A DNA stretch of 64,000 nucleotides, taken from NCBI GenBank assembly GCA_009760855.2, contig WPIO01000072.1, forward strand, positions 1,855,001-1,919,000, in the 5' to 3' direction. Within the stretch, counting starts at the first letter, position 1. Each line of letters opens with the position of its first letter. The translations under genes were made by a program, and so were the position numbers. Shown here piece by piece: positions 38,271 to 49,560 of this stretch. A model generated the notes under the pieces. The model had not been told where the DNA came from. It saw nothing but the letters and a program-made list of their open reading frames with translations, and made no database searches. This DNA is from Cristatella mucedo. Lineage: Eukaryota > Bryozoa > Phylactolaemata > Cristatellidae.

Positions 38271-38969
38271 AATCAATTATCGGAAAAATAGCCGCTTGCT
38301 CACTATCATTTTGTGGAGGTTCATCGAGTGTTTCAATGTTAAAGTTATCAACTGCTCCAATCGGATGATTTCGAGTGCATAAATGCCTGTGAGAATCGGC
38401 GAGTGATTTTCGGGCTAGTCTTTGGTCGCTAGTTTGATTTCGGATACCTGTTAGCCTCGTTCTTCTTTACCTGCGAAGCCTTGTGGCTCCCGAGGTATAA
38501 TGCTATGGCTATTCGCGGAATGATTTAGAAGGCTTCGTTCGAGAATACTTAGCCGTATTGTATTGCCGGAAAAAGATAAGGCCTGAATCAATATATGCTT
38601 GTATGTAGTGCATTTTTTTATTAGCATAGGATTGCACAGGTAATGGCGACTCAACGTTATTTAAAGGCAAGTGGCCACCGAAAAATTATCTCCAAATGAC
38701 CTTTCTAAAAACATTGGTGTCACATTCATTCTGTTAGTTGGTAGATAGAAACTCCGGATTGTGGAGAAAGATTATTGTCAGCAGTTCCATGGTTGGTGCC
38801 GGCCTTTGCAGTCGCCACTCTGTATTCTATCAGTCACCATGCACCCACGAAAGTGAAGGTAAGAATAGCTATTCAACGGCCTCATTCATCTAGCAGTAGC
38901 AGAACCCTAGTGGCATTTAACCCGCACAAATTACATTGCAGACAGTGACGATTTCTTGTGCTTCGAGAC

Positions 38970-39075
38970 CCAAGCTGTAAGGCCTTGGGAAGGGGGTTAA
39001 AGACTCAATTGTTATTGCTCATTGTGCTCCTCATACGGTACCGTGCCAGAGCGAGCAGGAGCGACCTGGCTGATA
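38970..39075. repeat. Repeat family C, copy 1
   Basis: About 95 bp from TGTAAGGCCTTGGGAAGGGG to CAGAGCGAGCAGGAGCGACC resemble 41905-42010 in the same orientation. Family unknown; no tRNA-like head or tail identified. Confidence 0.6.
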
Positions 39076-39214
39076 CTTTCGATCTGTGTGGCGCAATACA
39101 AGCAGTTTCCACTCGGCTACGGCCCGACAGTCTCATGTAATGCAGACAGCTGGGGGTTTTTCAATCGCTTCACTAACTGCTCGTTCATTCCGTCGAGCTT
39201 TGCAATTGTGCAGA

Positions 39215-39316
39215 AAGTCGCTCAGGATTTTAGTGCGCTATAGAAAACTCTCCCGCTTAATATTCCCACATAGTCCTTGTGGCTTTTTGAAGTTACAGGC
39301 GGAGGAGATACAATAA
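39215..39316 (+). mobile_element. LINE family B, terminal scrap
   Basis: GTGCGCTATAGAAAACTCTC, CCCACATAGTCCTTGTGGC and GTTACAGGCGGAGGAGATAC correspond to the last 100 bp of family B. Confidence 0.7.
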
Positions 39317-39639
39317 ATTAGGTAACCAACGGCTCTAAATCTGCTAAAAATGCTAGGACTACCATTGTCCTCAGTGGTTTTTCATAGACATAAGTAGAAT
39401 TATACGCTGTAAATACACTGCTGCCTTCACGCATGTGATTTATTCGCATGCATTTAGGCAATACGTGGGGTTAGAAATTGCAAAATGACAGCGGACCCTT
39501 CCGCGGCCTCCTACTTAATTCGAGCCAATTTATTTGACTTATTGACTGTAGCTGAACCTGTATTTCCTCGTCTTTAAAAAAGTTCTCACTAACGATTGAG
39601 AACCAAAAAAAATTATGTCTCCGCTAAAAGATAACGTCT

Positions 39640-41108
39640 GGCTTTAGAGCTAATCACTCCACAGAGTCAGCATTGCTTAGGGTATACAACGACCTACTTA
39701 GGAATGCAGACATGGGTAGAGTGTCTCTGCTTGTTTTGCTCGATCTTTCGGCAGCTTTTGATACTATCGATCAAAAAGTTCTTGTAGAGCGCCTCTCATC
39801 TCGCCTGGGCATCACTGGCACTGCTCTGCAATGGTTCAGGTCCTATCTCAGTGGGAGACTTCAGAGTATTGACGTGAATGGACAAAGATCATACGAGGTA
39901 CCTCTAAAATATGGGATACCTCAGGGCTCCGTGCTAGGTCCGGTTCTTTTCACGGTTTATACTCTCCCTCTTGCTGATGTGATTGCCAAGCACAATCTAG
40001 GCTTTCACTTCTATGCCGATGACACTCAGTTGTACATTTGCTTTGATCCCTTCCAGTCTTCGAGCACCTCGAATTCTCTCAAATCACTTGCTGAAGTTAT
40101 TGATGACATCCGCACATGGATGGCAGCAAATTTCCTATAATTAAACGATGATAAAACTAACTTACTAGTTATGGGTAAACCCAGTGTGATTCAGAAATGG
40201 GAAAGGCTGACGCTTAAAATCGGCTCTGCCAGCATATCTCCTGTTGAATCAGCTCGAAATCTATGTGTCATGTTCCAAAGTGACCTCTTGTTAGACGACT
40301 ACATCAGCTCCACAGTCAAATCTGCCTACTTTCAGCTACATAACATTGCTAAAATTTGGGCTTGTTTAGATAAGGATACCGCGTCCAAGTTGGTCCATGC
40401 ATTCGCGATATCACGTCTCGACTTCTGCTACTCACTGCTTACTGGCCTACCGGCATGTGCGATCAGACAATTGCAGCAGGTGCAAAACTCAGGAGCTAGG
40501 CTTGTCTGTCGTGAGCGTCGCAGTTGCCACATTACACCACTTCTCGCCGACCTTCACTGGCTACCAGTCAAGCAACGGATTGACTTCAAGGTTTGTCGCT
40601 CACTTTTAGGTCACTTCCTTGTTTGGCTCCAGCCTATCTCTCAGATCTATTCCCCCAGCAGGCCAAGCATCGTACCACCCGCTTTTCGGAATCCAACAGT
40701 CTAGAAATACCTCGTACAAACCTCAAATCCTTTGGAGACCGTGCATTTAGTTCGTATGCTCCCAAAGCCTGGAGCTCACTCCCGACTTGCGTCAGATCAT
40801 CCCCTGACTTGACCACATTTAAAAAGAACTTGGAAACACACCTATTTAGGACAGCATTTAGTGGGTCCCTGTGATTCGACCTTCATGTGGTTATGTTTGC
40901 TGACACTGTGCATGCTGCCACTAACCACATTTGCATGCTGACCCTGTGCATGTCACCCCTAACCATTTTATTCATTCTGTTTGTTTATCAAGCATGATAT
41001 TACTCATCATACAATTGCATTTCCCTTTGTAGCAAATGTAAAGCGCCTCGAAAGAGATTGAGTTCTCTGAGGGCGCTTTATCAAGTGCATTATTATCAAT
41101 ATTATTAT
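39640..41108 (+). mobile_element. LINE family A, longest well-preserved copy
   Basis: Contains reverse transcriptase palm motifs, the C-terminal domain, the 3' UTR and the terminal hairpin plus (TTA)n-like tail (41030-41108). The 5' half (endonuclease, ORF1) is absent: the element starts inside the reverse transcriptase at SANHSTESALLRVY-like sequence. Coding is broken by one stop and one frameshift (see the separate entry). Serves as the local reference for family A. Confidence 0.93.
39673..40874 (+). pseudogene. LINE A reverse transcriptase, C-terminal part, broken
   Basis: Target-primed reverse transcription enzyme of an L2/CR1-group LINE. Motif A LLDLSAAFDTID at about residues 18-29 of the 39673 frame, then GIPQGSVLGPVLFTVY, then catalytic FYADDTQLY. 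A TAA at 40138-40140 interrupts the frame; the same frame then continues from NDDKTNLLVMGKPSVIQKWE through [21 protein letters not shown] one-base loss near 40590 (three T where other copies have four) shifts the end into the 40593-40874 frame, which finishes FRTAFSGSL. The catalytic residues are intact, so inactivation is recent. Confidence 0.92.
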
Positions 41109-41157
41109 ATTTGAAGTAGTAAGTGGTATGCTGGCATGATAAGGAATCATTCAATCT

Positions 41158-41350
41158 ATAATAATAATAATAATGGTAAAACATTTTTATAGTGCCCACA
41201 GAGAATTGAATCTCTTTCCAGGCATTTTACAGATGCTGTGTGGAAAGAATTACCAAATGATTGGTGGTAACATCCGCAAGCAGCAGGTACAGTGTAAGCA
41301 GGCATATGCACTCGAAGGACGAATAACAAAGTCCCACTACATGCTGTAAT
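41158..41350 (-). mobile_element. LINE family A, 3' UTR fragment
   Basis: ATAATAATAATAATGG tail, CACAGAGAATTGAATCTC hairpin arm and CATATGCACTCGAAGGACG 3' UTR, reversed. It lies tail to tail with 39640-41108, 50 bp apart. Confidence 0.8.
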
Positions 41351-41904
41351 GCAATTGCCCTACTCAGGGTTTGGCACAAGGGCGGGGCCAAGATTGCGGT
41401 ATGGTGGGACCAAATGTTGAGATTGAAGGCGTGACTCTCGTTCACGGACTTATCCTCGAAGACTGCTTGAAAGAGCTCCCCGGCTCTTCCAAAAACTTAG
41501 AAGCTATTTGAATTCTCAATGGTATTTTGTAAGTTCACTCAAAGTAGACTTTAGGTCCGCCTCGAAGACTTGCCACCTGGAAGCCTCATGCGAGACGAGG
41601 GAATTCGTCCCTCCCCCTTCGAGAGCCCGGGTCTTTGCACCGAAGGTGAGCCACTCTGCAGGCCTCTTTAAACTTGTGTAATAAGAATCGACGACTGGAC
41701 AACGCTTAAAACACGATCTTCCGCAACGAAATACTGATAACTGTCTCAGTAACCGACACTGGACGTGAGCTCCCCACTGGGCGCTCCGCTCAAGCAGTCT
41801 TTTTAGCCCCCTCTAAAAAAGCGGGTCAAGTTTATAATCAACAATTTATATTCTCAAGCCTGGTAGTCCCTCCAGGAAATCGTGGCACCCACCTGGAAGG
41901 AACT

Positions 41905-42010
41905 GATTGTAACGCTTTGGGAAGGGGGTCAAAGACTTAGTTGTTGCTGCTTACTATGTTCCTCCTACGGTGTCGAGCCAGAGCGAGCAGAAGCAACCTG
42001 TTGGATAGTT
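41905..42010. repeat. Repeat family C, copy 2
   Basis: GTAACGCTTTGGGAAGGGGG to CAGAGCGAGCAGAAGCAACC, similar to 38970-39075. Confidence 0.6.
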
Positions 42011-43507
42011 CTCGTCCTCAGACGAATTGCTAGCGTCAGCGTCGCCCGTCGGTCGCTGCTGCTTACCAGCCTACAGAGCCGGCTTGTAACGTTAGCGTTT
42101 CCTTGCAATACTTTAACGGGAGGGTTACCCCCTCCAAGAGACCGACCTGGATTTTGAGCTTTGTGGAGGGGCGCCTCGAGAAATGCATTTTATCATCCTC
42201 ATAGGTCTGATGGACACTATGATAGCCCCTCTAGAGACAGTCAGCGAAGTTTTACTTCAAAGGTCTGTTGCAACCGCCGGCAACCAAATTGCCTGCCCAG
42301 TCAGTACAGGTCAGACACGCCTCAACCAAAGTCCGTCTTGTCGAGGCATATGTGGCTGGGACATAGGCTGGTATTGTTCTTCGCTAACCCACCATTGAAC
42401 AGATGTTGAATCTATAGTAGCTCAGGGACGAGCCAGTGTGCAGCTGCGGTCCAGCAGCTGTGGCCCATCAGTCTGCCGTCGATTAGCTACGGCCGATAGG
42501 AGCGAGGCGGAGGCACGCGGGACGCAGGAGCCGGGGGAGAGAGGCTGTGTGCTGGAGCGATGAGAGTTGTCTCGAGGAGATCGTATATGCCTGCTAAAGC
42601 GCCGCGATGCTTGTGCGTCGGCGCTTTGTGTATCGTCGTTTACATTTCTAACTGCAGCAGACAAAGGCCGCTTGCCTCCCCACTTTGGGCTAAGCGGAAG
42701 CTCCCTTTTCTGCTTGCCGTCGGCCTGATCGGACCTCTTCTTTTTCCTTCTCCGGTGGCGGAATGAATAGCCGAGAATATGACTACGCGTTACTATCCAC
42801 CAGCACCGCAGTGTCACTTTAACCTCTCTGTAAAAGTTCTTTAGCTGCTTTTAGAAGGAAACGTTAGCCTTGTCTGAAAGACTTCGGTTCGGCTAGCCGA
42901 TGTAGTTAAGATGGGATCGGCCTTGCAGAACCCCTAAAACGACGGTTTTACACCATTTTGGGCAGGTATGAATATTCACGCTGACACAGCTTGGCCCTGG
43001 AGCCTTTTTAGATGCGCACTTAATTTTGTCTGGTATATAGGAGCCTTTATGTGGAGCCTGAAGCTGCGCCTCGCAGGTTACCTGCCCCCCCCCCCCCCCG
43101 CTGGCTTAGCTTACGCATTCCATCTAAAATAACTGGTAGCCTCCTCCTGAAGGAACAGCCTGAAGCCGTCGCGCCGATTGTAAGCTGCCTATAAAAGCCC
43201 TCTAGCCTTTCCTGGAAATTGTTATGCCTCATTTTGTAAGAGTCCGAACCTCCATGCCAGTTCGTGCCGCTCGGAAGCCTCTTCATACCCGAATTTTTGA
43301 TGAACCAGGCATCCCAATTTGAAGAGCTCGAAGTTTCGCACCGACTATCGGCAAGCATTGGCCACGGCTTCTAACTACTTTGAAAGCCCCTCATGGTTGC
43401 TGTTGAGATCATGGTGTGCTAAATCCGAGAGACAATGATTGCTATTCATTATTCGCGGTTCCTGAGTTATAGTGGCTAGGACCCGATATCCGATATCTTC
43501 GGCCAAG
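42011..43507. other. No gene confirmed; basic open frame on minus strand
   Basis: The minus strand 42817-42422 has a 131-codon open frame without a convincing ATG. Its start is Lys/Arg-rich (RHRRRKKKRSDQADGKQ), and a donor-like AAT|GTAAAC occurs within it, so it could be an unrecognised exon, but neither partner exon nor homology was found. A run of 15 C lies at 43085-43099. Confidence 0.3.
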
Positions 43508-43864
43508 GCTCCCAATGCTCCCAAAGCCTGGAACTCCCTCCCGACCTTCGTCAGAACATCCCCTGACTTGACCACATTTAAAAAGAACTTAAAAAAACAC
43601 CTATTTAGGACAGCATTTAGTGGGTCCCTGTGATTCATCCTTGATGTGCTTATGCGTGCTGACACTGTGCATGCTGCCACTAACCACATTTGCATGCTGA
43701 CCCTGTGCATGCCACCCCTAACCATGTTATTAATTTTGTTTGTTTATCAAGCATGATTTTACTCACCATTAAATTGCATTTTTCTTTGCAGCAAATGTAA
43801 AGCGCCTGGAGAGAGATTAAGTTCTCTGAGGGCGCTTTATCAAGTGCATTATTATTATTATTAT
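43508..43864 (+). mobile_element. LINE family A, short 5'-truncated copy
   Basis: Starts at AATGCTCCCAAAGCCTGGAA (C-terminal domain), continues through the 3' UTR, hairpin (GCGCCTGGAGAGAGATTAAG) and (TTA)n tail. Very close to 39640-41108 over this part. Confidence 0.92.
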
Positions 43865-46849
43865 AAGGCAGCAAAGAAGCCGTAGCCATGTTATAGGCAG
43901 GCAGTTGTGCTCCAGGCATTGGCTTTGGAATTTGAGATGATTTACCATTAGACTTTGAGCCGCACGAGAGTTGCTTCATGACATGTCCGCTGTTGAACTG
44001 CGGTAACCATCCGTTGCTGTCAAGTAGGCTTCTCTAAGCTCTTGATATAGGCATAGTATGTTAAGGTACGCGCGGTCTTTGTCGCTGCCATGTTCTGCAA
44101 CGTAGAAAAGGCCTATTGCGTACGGTATTCGTTTCGTGTCGGCTGGGACTAGTACCGTTACGAGCATTGAGTTGTTTGGTCTAGTTCTGTTCGAACTAGA
44201 AGCCGCTATGCCGCGTTTGTGACGCTGTATCCATCGGAAGCTCTAAGCGAGCACACCGCAGTTTTAAAAACTGAGTCGGCCCCATTGGAGATAATAGTAG
44301 ACGACTCTACTGAGTGCTCAGGTAGACAGGTACCACTTCTTTATAAAACCTTGGTAATTCCATCTTTGCCGATACTATCAACTTGGGCTGCACAGCTATG
44401 CTCTGTACTCCGACTGATTTTCGTCGGGTATTAATGTAGCTGCATGAAAGTCCGGTAAAATGAAGCTATTGATGTCGTTTAACTTGGATTATTATCTAAG
44501 TTGTAAATAGCAGCAGTTCCAGAAATGCCTTGCTTAAGATTGAATGAACTAACAGCACGATCTCGCAAATTATCGAAAATAATTCTCTTCGAGCCACATG
44601 TGCGAAATTTTCAGGACCCTTGTATAAGTGATGCTAAAACCAAGATTAAAAAGCACAGAATTGATTTTAGATTTAGAGTCTGACCTTGAACAGCCATGCC
44701 GGGTAAAGTAGTAGTGGTGTCTTCCACTCATTGAAAAGACCTCATGTCTTTTGGCTGGTTGTTACTTTATAGTACTTTAGTTGGATAGGCTGAGATGCAG
44801 ATAGATTGGCTTGCTTTTCCTCCAAGAGGGAGCCTAAAATATTAACACTCAGCAATATCACTCAGCAATATCACATTGCTGAGTTGTGAGGGTGGCTCTT
44901 GAACTTGTATGTCTGCTTACTTGATCTTTCGAAGGATTCTCTGATGATGTCGTTTGTTTTAAAGATTTTCCAGCTCACAATTTGCACTGCCCGAACCAGA
45001 TTCAGCTGTTTATTCTTTAAATTGCATATGGGCTTATCCGAAAGTAGTGCTTATAACATCGCTATGAAAACCTGGAAGAGGATCGGTTCCTTCTTGGTAG
45101 GCCCGTTGTACCGTGAGAGTGTACTGCGCCAGTGGAAGTCGCTGAAGGAGAAAAGCGGGTAATAGTAGTAGACTTTCAGATTCTCCAAAACTAGGGTAGG
45201 AAATCGCAGCCTCCAGCTCCCGCATGGCCTCCTACGATTGTAAAACACTACCTGCAGTGTTTTCGATACGATCTTCCGGCCTGCGACTGCTCACATATTT
45301 ACACAGACGTAACACTTTTGAATAAGCCTTTATGTCTGGACAGCATGCTAAAAGACGGGTCTTGAGCCTCGTACTGTATGCAAACCTGTAGAAATAAAAT
45401 TTTCTTGATGAACGCACGTCGGTTGTGAAAAGGTTGAATGCTGTCTTGTCAGATAAATTTATTTCCGTATCCCCCGGCAGCCTATCCAGAATATATTCAG
45501 CCAATTGTGTCGCTGTTAAACCATGAACAATTTGCATGCACTCATCTTCTATCGAACTGTTCTCGCCGCAAGCCGCCTCTTTGCCATTCCCTCTCTTGTA
45601 CTAGTGTTACAACGGCAGAGGTGATATTGCCGGTGCCGCCACGGTGTGACTCAGCCGAGTCTAGCCGTCCCAGCTGACGCCGACGTTCTTTTTCTTATAA
45701 AGTTCGCTGAAGGGGTCAGCTGCCGTGCTCAACACCCATGTACTGCAGCCTCTAACTAGCTGTCGGCTCGCGTAGTTAGCTTTTCTCAGGTTAATTAAAC
45801 CCAATCAGCGCTAGCTCCTGTATCTTTTATGCATCCGCCGGCCCGAGTGGACGCTATTCCCTTTCTCTCCTTTCTCCTTTCCTGAGCTGCAGACGCGACT
45901 ACAGCGAGCGCCAACGACTACGTAAGCCCGCTAGGTCAGTCTGTCAAAAAACACATCGTCCTGCTGCTCGTATGTGGGAGTATCACTTTTCCCCCTATTT
46001 CCATCCTTCCTCGTGAAATCGCACCACTTGCACTGAACTCCTTCCGCGGGTCTGCTCTCTTAGGATTCATAAGCAAATGTTCACAGTTTTTATTTTAGTT
46101 AAAATGTGGAGGTCTATCTTTAGTTACTATAGGATGCGCTTTAAACGCTAACAAAGCAAGCAGCGTGTCTAAGATTTTTATTATTCCATCTACATTTCTT
46201 GTTTCTCTTGAGATGATTGCGTGCCAGTTAAAATTCGCTTAATGATCAAGGCCTGATATAGCAGCAAGAACTGGAGGCTGGAACTGAATTTTTAATTCCT
46301 TTCCAGCTCAGTGTTCTTAAATTTATACATGCATATGGAACTGGGTAGCATTTTTCAAAAACTGCTGTTCTAATCCCTGCCCTTCTTCTAACATGGCAAG
46401 GTTAAACGGAATCCGAAAATACACCCCAGCTTCTGAAAATTTCCGCAGTTTATCAGTTAATATATTTGCTATACGGTTGATTTACTCTTTAGACCGTGAA
46501 TTGATAGTCCCCTTTGCGTAACATGCATCATCCGATACTTCCTCCTGAACTGGCGGCTTGCAAAATATAGACATACGATATACCAAGCCTTTAATCTTTT
46601 CGGGATACTGCAGCAGCTTCACTATCGAGTGTACCCACTGACGGCACATGTAAGCTATTCTTATAGCTAGATTCTTTTCTAAACTGCTAGTTATCTCCTG
46701 GGCACTGCACAATTTTTCCATATCGTTCTGGCAAATCGCTCGGAGGGCCCAGTTTGTGCACTATGCTGAGACAGTTGTTGATACATCAATTTTCTGCAAT
46801 GAGCGAAAGTATCTAATTAATGAAATCGAATATCTATTGACCATCTGCC
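43865..46849. other. Unassigned; several protein-like minus-strand frames
   Basis: Three minus-strand open frames look more protein-like than most here: 44246-43976 ending LYQELREAYLTATDG...ADMS, 45600-45232 (TQLAEYILDRLPGDTEINLS) and about 46770-46320 (LEKNLAIRIAYMCRQW; one in-frame TAA, then INRIANILTDKLRKFSEAG). Acceptor-like AGs precede the first two. None matches a family I know, and phases do not join cleanly, so a decayed or unrecognised gene is possible but unproven. Confidence 0.25.
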
Positions 46850-46851
46850 GT

Positions 46852-47000
46852 GCTGGTTGGGCCCAGTGGTTAAGGTGCTCGCCTTTAACGACCGAGGTCA
46901 AAGTGAATGTATTTGATGACCGAGGTCGTGGGCTCGAGCCCCATGGCACATGTGAAGCGCCAGAATAGAGATTAAGTTATCTTAGGGGGCTGTACAAATG

Positions 47001-47003
<3 letters not shown>
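46852..47003 (+). mobile_element. SINE A copy with internal duplication
   Basis: Head GCCCAGTGGTTAAGGTGCTC, a duplicated GACCGAGGTC element (46890 and 46918), B-box region GTGGGCTCGAGCCCCATGG, then GAAGCGCCAGAATAGAGATT and the hairpin end, running into (TA)n. Confidence 0.85.

Positions 47004-47053
<50 letters not shown>
47004..47053. repeat. (TA)n tail of a SINE A copy
   Basis: About 50 bp of TA directly continuing the SINE A end GAATTAT; probably grown from the element's own tail. Confidence 0.9.
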
Positions 47054-47056
<3 letters not shown>

Positions 47057-47379
47057 GCGAGCGATAGTTTACGCGGTCTGACCCTTGCTACAGGGCAACC
47101 CAAAACGCTGATTAGTAGCGATTTTCGTGTATGTAACCGCTGGAGAAATGCACTAAGAACATAGAAATAGTTCTAAAATCTGTCTTCTACATTGCAAAAG
47201 TTACCATACACTTTTCACCCATTCTTCATTAGACAAGTGTCAGTACTATTGACAGTACTGTTTACCTAGCAGTTTGTGGTGGGCAAGGCAACTGCACCCA
47301 GACTTCGTTTCCATTCCATCAAAATCTAGAGCCATTCGATACAATAAAATTGGAATAAAGTGAGTCGGGTGTATATGAA

Positions 47380-47695
47380 TATACTTCATTTATATAGCGC
47401 CCCCCCAAAAAAATCCTAGCTGATTAAACAGCCTCTTTTTGTATAGCGACAGAAGAGCCTTTACGGCTATCACCACCGCTTGCAGTGGCGATAAAGGATC
47501 GCCCACTGCAGGAATCGAACCCACGACCTCGGGACCAAGGTCGTGAAAGCAACCACCTTACCTAGTGTGCCATCACGGCTCACCAAGAGAACTTAATCTC
47601 TATTCAGGCGCTTCACATATGCCTTGGGGCTTGAGCCCACGACCTCAGTCAAGCCTTAGTCGGGGCGAGCACCTTAACCGCTAGACCAAACCAGC
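47380..47695 (-). mobile_element. SINE A copy split by SINE B
   Basis: Reverse SINE A: the tail TTCATTTATATAGCGCCCCC lies left of 47409, and its continuation AAGAGAACTTAATCTCTATT, GGCGCTTCACATATGCC and the head CGAGCACCTTAACCGCTAGA lie at 47577-47695. The gap is filled by the SINE B at 47409-47576. Confidence 0.88.
47409..47576 (-). mobile_element. SINE B copy inserted into SINE A
   Basis: Best SINE B copy. On its own strand: GTGCCATCAC-side head with GGTAAGGTGGTTGCTTTCAC, perfect B box GGTTCGATTCC, GCAGTGGGCGATCC, GGTGGTGATAGCCGTAAAGG and an end in GTTTAATCAGCTAGGATTTT. Polymerase III promoter boxes are intact. Confidence 0.9.
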
Positions 47696-49427
47696 TCGAA
47701 GCATTTATTTCTGCGGGCAAATGCACACACTCATCAGTTTTATCGAAATTGGGCGAAATTTTACCAGATAGGCACGGGGAATACGCAGCCCTGGCGCTTA
47801 CCGGATGCCGGAACAACTCCAAAGACGCTTTGCCGATATGCAATAATACACCGAAGTCAAACAGAGGAGACGTTAAAAAAATTAGCACGAAAACAGCCAG
47901 TCGGACTAACCGGGGATCGTTTGAAATAGTCTTGGCCCACTCTCGGATCCTAGGGCGGGAAGCTTCGTATAGATTTCGACCGCTACAGCGGAGTCCATCG
48001 ATCTCTCTTACGGTAGCTTATTGCTGAAGTTCGTACTCCAATAAATAATCATATTAAATTATAAGATATACTTTTCGTTCTTTCTTGTTACATGGGTTCG
48101 TACGGCTCGACCCTTTTCAGCACAATGGCTCTTATGCCCTGCTGGACGTCGGACGTAGTGGCGCATGGCGCGTCCGGTTGAAGCTCGCGTAACAGCTCTC
48201 TCTATACCGGCGGCGTCCCTGACCCCAATCGTAGCCCCGATTGTGGAGTTATCTCCGTCTAGCCAGTATCGGCCGGCCGGCAGACGACGCCATCCTTCTC
48301 GTCTGGCTTCTTTCAGAACCGTAGGTCGTCAAAGAGTGCTCGTGTGAATAACAATTATACGCTACAGGACGCCGAGCCGTTTGAAAGAGCCGTTAAGGCA
48401 TTCGACCTATTGGCGTCCACGTGGCCGTCAGCCCGCCGAAATACGAAGGTTCAGGGCTGCACGCAGCGTTTTCGTTACGGTTTCTCCTCCCACGCGCCCT
48501 CGACGGCTGCTGTCTCGCGGGCCCGGCGACTAGCGCATTCTTGGAGTTGTCCAAACAAGCTGTAAAAAACTGGTGCTCCTATAATTTTAAGCTGTTACTC
48601 TGTATTGAAGCCGACGGATAGCAGCCCGGGCCCGCAAGTATTCGAATGGTCGCTTTTCCAGCTACGCTTGAGTATCCAGAGAGTGTACTGCGACCGTGAA
48701 TGTACGCCCAACCTATCCAATTTCCATGAAGCCGGCTGAGAATACCAGCGCTGTCTGCCGCAGCCGCTTGTCTGATCTTGAAACCCCGCTGTTAGCATGT
48801 TGATCTGGAGTACGCTGGGGTTGGCCGGCCTTCTCAGCCGTACGCTCTTCGCCTGAAAAGAGAAACTTTATTCGACAAGTCCGTTTTATTATTTGCCTAG
48901 AGCAGGATTTGGTGAGAATTTTACCGGAGTTATGGTGGGGTAAGAAGGGACTGCTGCCTAATGCTTGGGTTATTTTTGGAAGCGTCACTGCGTCGCGTCC
49001 TGTGGGACGCTGGGCCTGCAGTCAATATTGCCGCGTGTCGGCCATTGACGTCAGAGACTTAGAGTTGGCCGGCGGACGAGCTGGGGTGTGGTGGGGGAGG
49101 TAGCTGCTAGCGTAGTCTAAATTCAGCCTGTCAATGACTCACTTTAGGAGACACTAACCCTTTAGAGTACTTTCAAGTTTGCCTTAACGTAATCGGTGTA
49201 CGAAAAATAACGTGTTGTGATAACTGGTCCTCAGACGAAAGTCGAAGCCGTTGCTCTGTAGATAGTAAAAATCTAGTACCAAATGTCATAAGCTGACCAA
49301 TGCTGAGTGGTTTACTTGCCTTATATAAACACGTGAACTGTTTTGCAGTTCAGGCTAAGAATCAACGTACAGGTTTCCTATCGGGCAAGATCGACCCCCT
49401 GACCTTGCAATTTTTATAAACGTGTTT
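47696..49427. other. No gene recognised
   Basis: Open frames of 60-92 codons on both strands without domain or splice evidence. GC content is higher around 48130-48550. Confidence 0.35.
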
Positions 49428-49560
49428 AATGGAGGTCCAGCGGTTAAGGTGCTGGCCCGACTAAGGTCTGGCTGAGGTCGTGGGCTCGAGCCCCGAGGCA
49501 TATGTGAAGCACCTGAATATAGATTAAGTTCTCTTGGGGCGTTATACAAATGAATTATGT
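49428..49560 (+). mobile_element. SINE A copy, near complete
   Basis: GGTCCAGCGGTTAAGGTGC, CTGAGGTCGTGGGCTCGAG, GAAGCACCTGAATATAGATT and AGTTCTCTTGGGGCGTTATA CAAATGAATTATG. One of the best forms of the head-plus-hairpin layout. Confidence 0.9.

Noticed and set aside
46852-46950. Functional tRNA gene at the SINE A head
   Set aside because: No acceptor stem pairing, duplicated interior, and the same head recurs in eight dispersed copies with a hairpin tail: a SINE.
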